64,000 bases of DNA, from contig NC_067289.1 in the NCBI RefSeq assembly GCF_020740795.1, positions 24,664,608-24,728,607 on the forward strand, given 5' to 3'. This stretch comes from Apus apus. Lineage: Eukaryota > Chordata > Aves > Apodiformes > Apodidae. The translations under genes and the position numbers were made by a program. Under the pieces are notes generated by a model. It was not told the DNA's origin. It was given only the letters and a program-made list of their open reading frames with translations, and did not search any database. Shown here piece after piece: positions 62,001 to 64,000 of the stretch. Position 1 is the first letter of the stretch. Each line of letters starts with the position of its first letter.

Positions 62001-63975
62001 TGGAGTCCCCAACACAAGACGGTTGTGGAGCTGTTGGAGCAAGTCCAGAGGAGGCCACAGAGGCACCTTGGCTCTGGAGAGAGGCTGGGAGAGTTGGGGT
62101 GTTCAGCCTGGAGAAGAGAAGGCTGCAGGGAGACCTTGCAGGAAAGCTGGGGAGGGACTTTTGACAGGGGCTTGGAGTGACAGGACCAGGGGGAGAGTTT
62201 TCAAACTGGAAGAGGGGAGATTAAGATTGGAGATTAGGAAGAAATTCTTGACTGTGAGGGTGATGAGACCCTGGCACAGGCTGCCCAGGGAAGCTGTGGC
62301 TGCCCCATCCCTGGCAGTGTTGAAGGGCAGGTTGGATGGGGCTTGGAGAAACCTGGTCTGGTGGGAAGTGTCCCTGCCCATGGCAGGGGGGTGGAACTAG
62401 AGGATCTTGAAGGTTCCTTCCAACCCAGACCAGTCTGTGGTTCTACAGTTTTGTGATTCTGTATAATGAGACTCCCATACCTAAAAGGTCTGCCAGGTTA
62501 GGATATGACGTTTAAGGAGTTATTCTGGCCAGTGTGTTCACTCACAAGCTGCTACAGAAATTAAAATATATGAGAAACCTGTTTGCCTCCAAAATCCACT
62601 GTGTTCAGGATTTGTACCTGAACGAGCTTCTTGTCCTGTTGCCCATTCCCCCATCTACTACACGTAGGCAAACACAGTAATTAAAACCTGCATTTTATGG
62701 GGGTTGCAAGCTCTTCTATCCAATTTCACCCGTGTGAAAGAAGTTTGTTTGGTGTTGAGTGCACAGCTTTCTGTGCCGTTTGCCCTGTGGAACAGGTCCC
62801 AGCCAGAGAAAAGCCTGAGGAGACACGTTAGCAGATTTTGAAATGCTAATTCCTTTTTACTGAGGTGAATAACCTTTCCAATTGTATTTTTGAATTTTAG
62901 GATATCTCAAGAGCCGTAAAACATTCAAATAAGAAATTTATTAAAATTGACAAGCCCCCTGTCTGCCAGAAATTACTGCAGAAAGGAAAGAGATATAGAT
63001 TAGTTTGCGAGCCAGAAGCTGAAATAACTCCTGAGGTAAGTCCTCTACACAACCTTCACTTTGTGCATCACAGCTTGATTAGGAGCACAGTAGAAAATAG
63101 CTTTTCCTGTATGTTCCTGCACTGGCGTTAAGGGCATTTTTCACACTCATTTGCCATCACTCCAGAAAGGGTTTGCCTCTTAGAGACCTAAACTTTTGGG
63201 GTGGAATCCTGATACTAAAGTCAACAGCAAAACACTGGGGAGATGAGTTGGGCTTGGGTCTGTGCCAAGAGCCACATCCCCCTCTTGAGTCAATGTTTTT
63301 GGGTAAATATTTTCTTCGAACCTGTTTACGTTGTGTAGGAAATTGAATTTGTTGATGGATCTCTCTTGAAACTGAAAAGTTACATTGAAGTTTATTTGGA
63401 GAAGCCTGATGACTTCACCTTGTCTTTGGTTGAGCTGGAGTCTGATGCCACCGTATGGAAAGCAAAACTGAGAGAGAGTGAGTCAGTCACCTTCCCTGAC
63501 CTCCCTGCTGGAAAGGGGTAGGAGTTGGGCTATAACTCAGCCCTTAGATATCCTGAAAAATGGGGAGGTTTGGAGCTGGAAGAGCTGAAACACCAGGAGA
63601 AGAGCTCTGGGAGGTCATGTGGTGGATGTTGCAGATGGGTGTGTGGGAGGATGCTTCACTTCTAGTTACTATATATATTTATTATATATAAAATAAAACA
63701 TATATACTATATAATATAAAACATGTATGCTACATTATATTTATTATAATATTATATATGGTGGGCTGCAGCACGTTGGATAAAAAGGGAAAAATCATCT
63801 CATTGTATAAAATCTGAGCTCAGCTGCCCACACCCACCCAGCAGCTTGGTTTTGTGGCTGTTGGGCACAGCCATGGGAATTCCTTCCTCACCTTCTGTTG
63901 CCTCTGAAAACTCTTTCCCAGGTGACTGGATTCATTACGATCAGAACAAAAACAAGCAGAAAACGAGCACAGTCA
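55451..63975 (+). CDS. FIIND (ZU5-UPA) protein of NLRP1/CARD8 type, 5' part, 13 exons
   Basis: Exons joined in one frame: 55451-55479, 57610-57641, 58247-58300, 58892-58942, 59417-59446, 60233-60283, 60372-60415, 60545-60594, 61217-61437, 61520-61770, 62901-63035, 63339-63477, 63922-63975. Every junction is GT-AG with matching phase. The 380 residues comprise an acidic Ser/Glu N-terminus (10-85), a short Cys cluster (CLPPCEHC) and the FIIND: ZU5 part about 110-271 (GTYQCSLTGLIFEV, PWMVGGPLFDV) and UPA part about 272-370 (KKFIKIDKPPVCQKLL, VDGSLLKLKSYIEVYLEKP, VWKAKLRESDW). In NLRP1 and CARD8 this domain cuts itself, and the freed C-terminal CARD fragment drives caspase-1 activation. Here the equivalents are His199 and Ser226, with Leu225 at the cut position. 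The last exon ends mid-codon at a donor, so more exons follow. No NACHT or LRR is seen, which favours a CARD8-like layout, but exon 1 is chosen from CpG island and ATG context only. Confidence 0.85.
57610..60283 (+). CDS. Chain of five very small exons encoding the acidic N-terminus of the FIIND protein
   Basis: Exons of 32, 54, 51, 30 and 51 bases (57610, 58247, 58892, 59417, 60233). The last four are multiples of three with phase 1 at both ends, so any one can be skipped or repeated without a frameshift. They encode ELVASSVEGEGSAEEHPA, GEESCENSSSSSEEES, DAEESDGRRS and DEEQEEEKELLPGCNEA: similar acidic stretches suggesting descent from one duplicated exon. Such a sequence is expected to be disordered. 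In human CARD8 the disordered N-terminus, which also has an SSSSEEE-like stretch as I recall, is the part exposed to proteases. Donors and acceptors are good apart from the weak T-tract before 58892 (TTTTGTTAAG). Confidence 0.75.
57772..58072 (+). repeat. CR1 LINE 3' end in FIIND gene intron 2
   Basis: GGAAAGCTGGAGAGGAACCT, GGCATGGAGCAACAGGACAA, then GTTGCCCAGGGGAGCTGTGG, the GGTGGGAGGTGTCCCTGCCC block and a TTTGTGATTCTACA end. Lies between the small exons at 57610 and 58247. Confidence 0.93.
61217..61770 (+). CDS. ZU5 subdomain exons with the self-cleavage site
   Basis: Exon 61217-61437 carries AEGTYQCSLTGLIFEVTGAV and WMVGGPLFDVRCD, corresponding to the G-x-Y...TGL-F and SWMVAGPLxDI blocks of NLRP1. 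Exon 61520-61770 carries the catalytic histidine (codon 61552-61554) and SSLSPVGPLL, where the scissile bond should lie between Leu (61630-61632) and Ser (61633-61635). The spacing His to Ser is 27 residues, the same as H1186 to S1213 in human NLRP1. The block ends VVDEHPSLSFRVYVATNND, like HPEEVTFHLYLIPSD. The intron between them is only 82 bases. Confidence 0.88.
61990..62464 (+). repeat. CR1 LINE 3' end, longest copy in the window, in FIIND gene intron 10
   Basis: About 475 bases. It includes the ORF2 end, with FSLEKRRLQGDL, VRVMRPWHRLPREAVAAPSL and KGRLDGAW recognisable, then the 3' UTR block and terminal TTTTGTGATTCTGT. It sits in the 1.1-kb intron between the ZU5 and UPA exons, in sense orientation to the gene. 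Confidence 0.95.
62901..63975 (+). CDS. UPA subdomain exons and start of the following linker
   Basis: Exons 62901-63035, 63339-63477 and 63922-63975. The first has AVKHSNKKFIKIDKPP and GKRYRLVCEPEAEITPE, the second IEFVDGSLLKLKSYIEVYL and SDATVWKAKLRES, the third DWIHYDQNKNKQKTSTV. This follows the UPA order of NLRP1/CARD8 (KPPP, GxRYxVS, PxELEL, LVWEALVKPGDL). The final exon is a polar Lys/Asn/Gln linker. In relatives a CARD follows here, but it would be beyond position 64000 and cannot be confirmed. Confidence 0.85.
63665..63765. repeat. AT-rich low-complexity tract
   Basis: About 100 bases of TATATA, TTTATTATA and AAAACATATATA units in the last visible intron of the FIIND gene, 160 bases before the exon at 63922. 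Confidence 0.85.
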
Positions 63976-64000
63976 GTAAGTTAATTTGAAGATAAGGTGG

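Noticed and set aside
62023..62400. Open frame with REAVAAPSLAVLKGRLDGAW
   Set aside because: This is the decayed end of CR1 ORF2, already annotated as a repeat.

Overview
The window is nuclear DNA from a bird. Genes are split by GT-AG introns, and at least ten 5'-truncated CR1 LINE 3' ends are present with the avian CR1 signature (GATCTTGAAGGTCCCTTCC followed by ATTCTRTGATTCT repeats). CpG islands are very GC-rich and interspersed DNA is otherwise sparse. The gene order IFT80 - C3orf80, transcribed towards each other, is the one I recall for human 3q25; the equivalent chicken segment should be on chromosome 9 (from memory).

Region 1 (1-34.1 kb, + strand) is the 3' four fifths of IFT80: 15 coding exons (6091-32940) encoding 632 residues, with a stop codon, a 3' UTR and two AATAAA signals. 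The exons for about the first 145 residues lie left of the window, so bases 1-6090 are intron. That intron holds a CR1 fragment and an antisense segment that ends in AATAAA plus an A-tract, which looks like an old processed retrocopy.

Region 2 (38.6-40.9 kb, - strand) is a short single-exon gene in a CpG island. It encodes a one-pass membrane protein with two LPxYEE motifs, recognised as the C3orf80 homologue. Its promoter side has two ATAAAA boxes and an 89-bp minisatellite.

Region 3 (41-54.5 kb) has no gene I can support. It contains CR1 fragments, two CpG-rich islands without a recognisable coding exon (about 47.2 and 50.6 kb), and AT-rich unique islands that may be regulatory. A long (TTTC)n tract at 54.6-54.8 kb closes it.

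Region 4 (55.4-64 kb, + strand) is the most interesting part. It is the 5' end of a gene starting at a CpG island: 13 coding exons assembled in one frame give 380 residues before the window ends. A Ser/Glu-rich disordered N-terminus, spread over very small exons, leads into a complete ZU5-UPA (FIIND) domain of the NLRP1/CARD8 type. The histidine and serine of the self-cleavage machinery are present at the exact family spacing of 27 residues, but the residue before the serine is Leu, not the usual Phe. No NACHT or LRR precedes it, so the layout resembles CARD8. Any CARD would lie beyond the right edge.

Functionally the three genes are unrelated: a ciliary transport subunit, an uncharacterised membrane adaptor-like protein, and a candidate inflammasome sensor.
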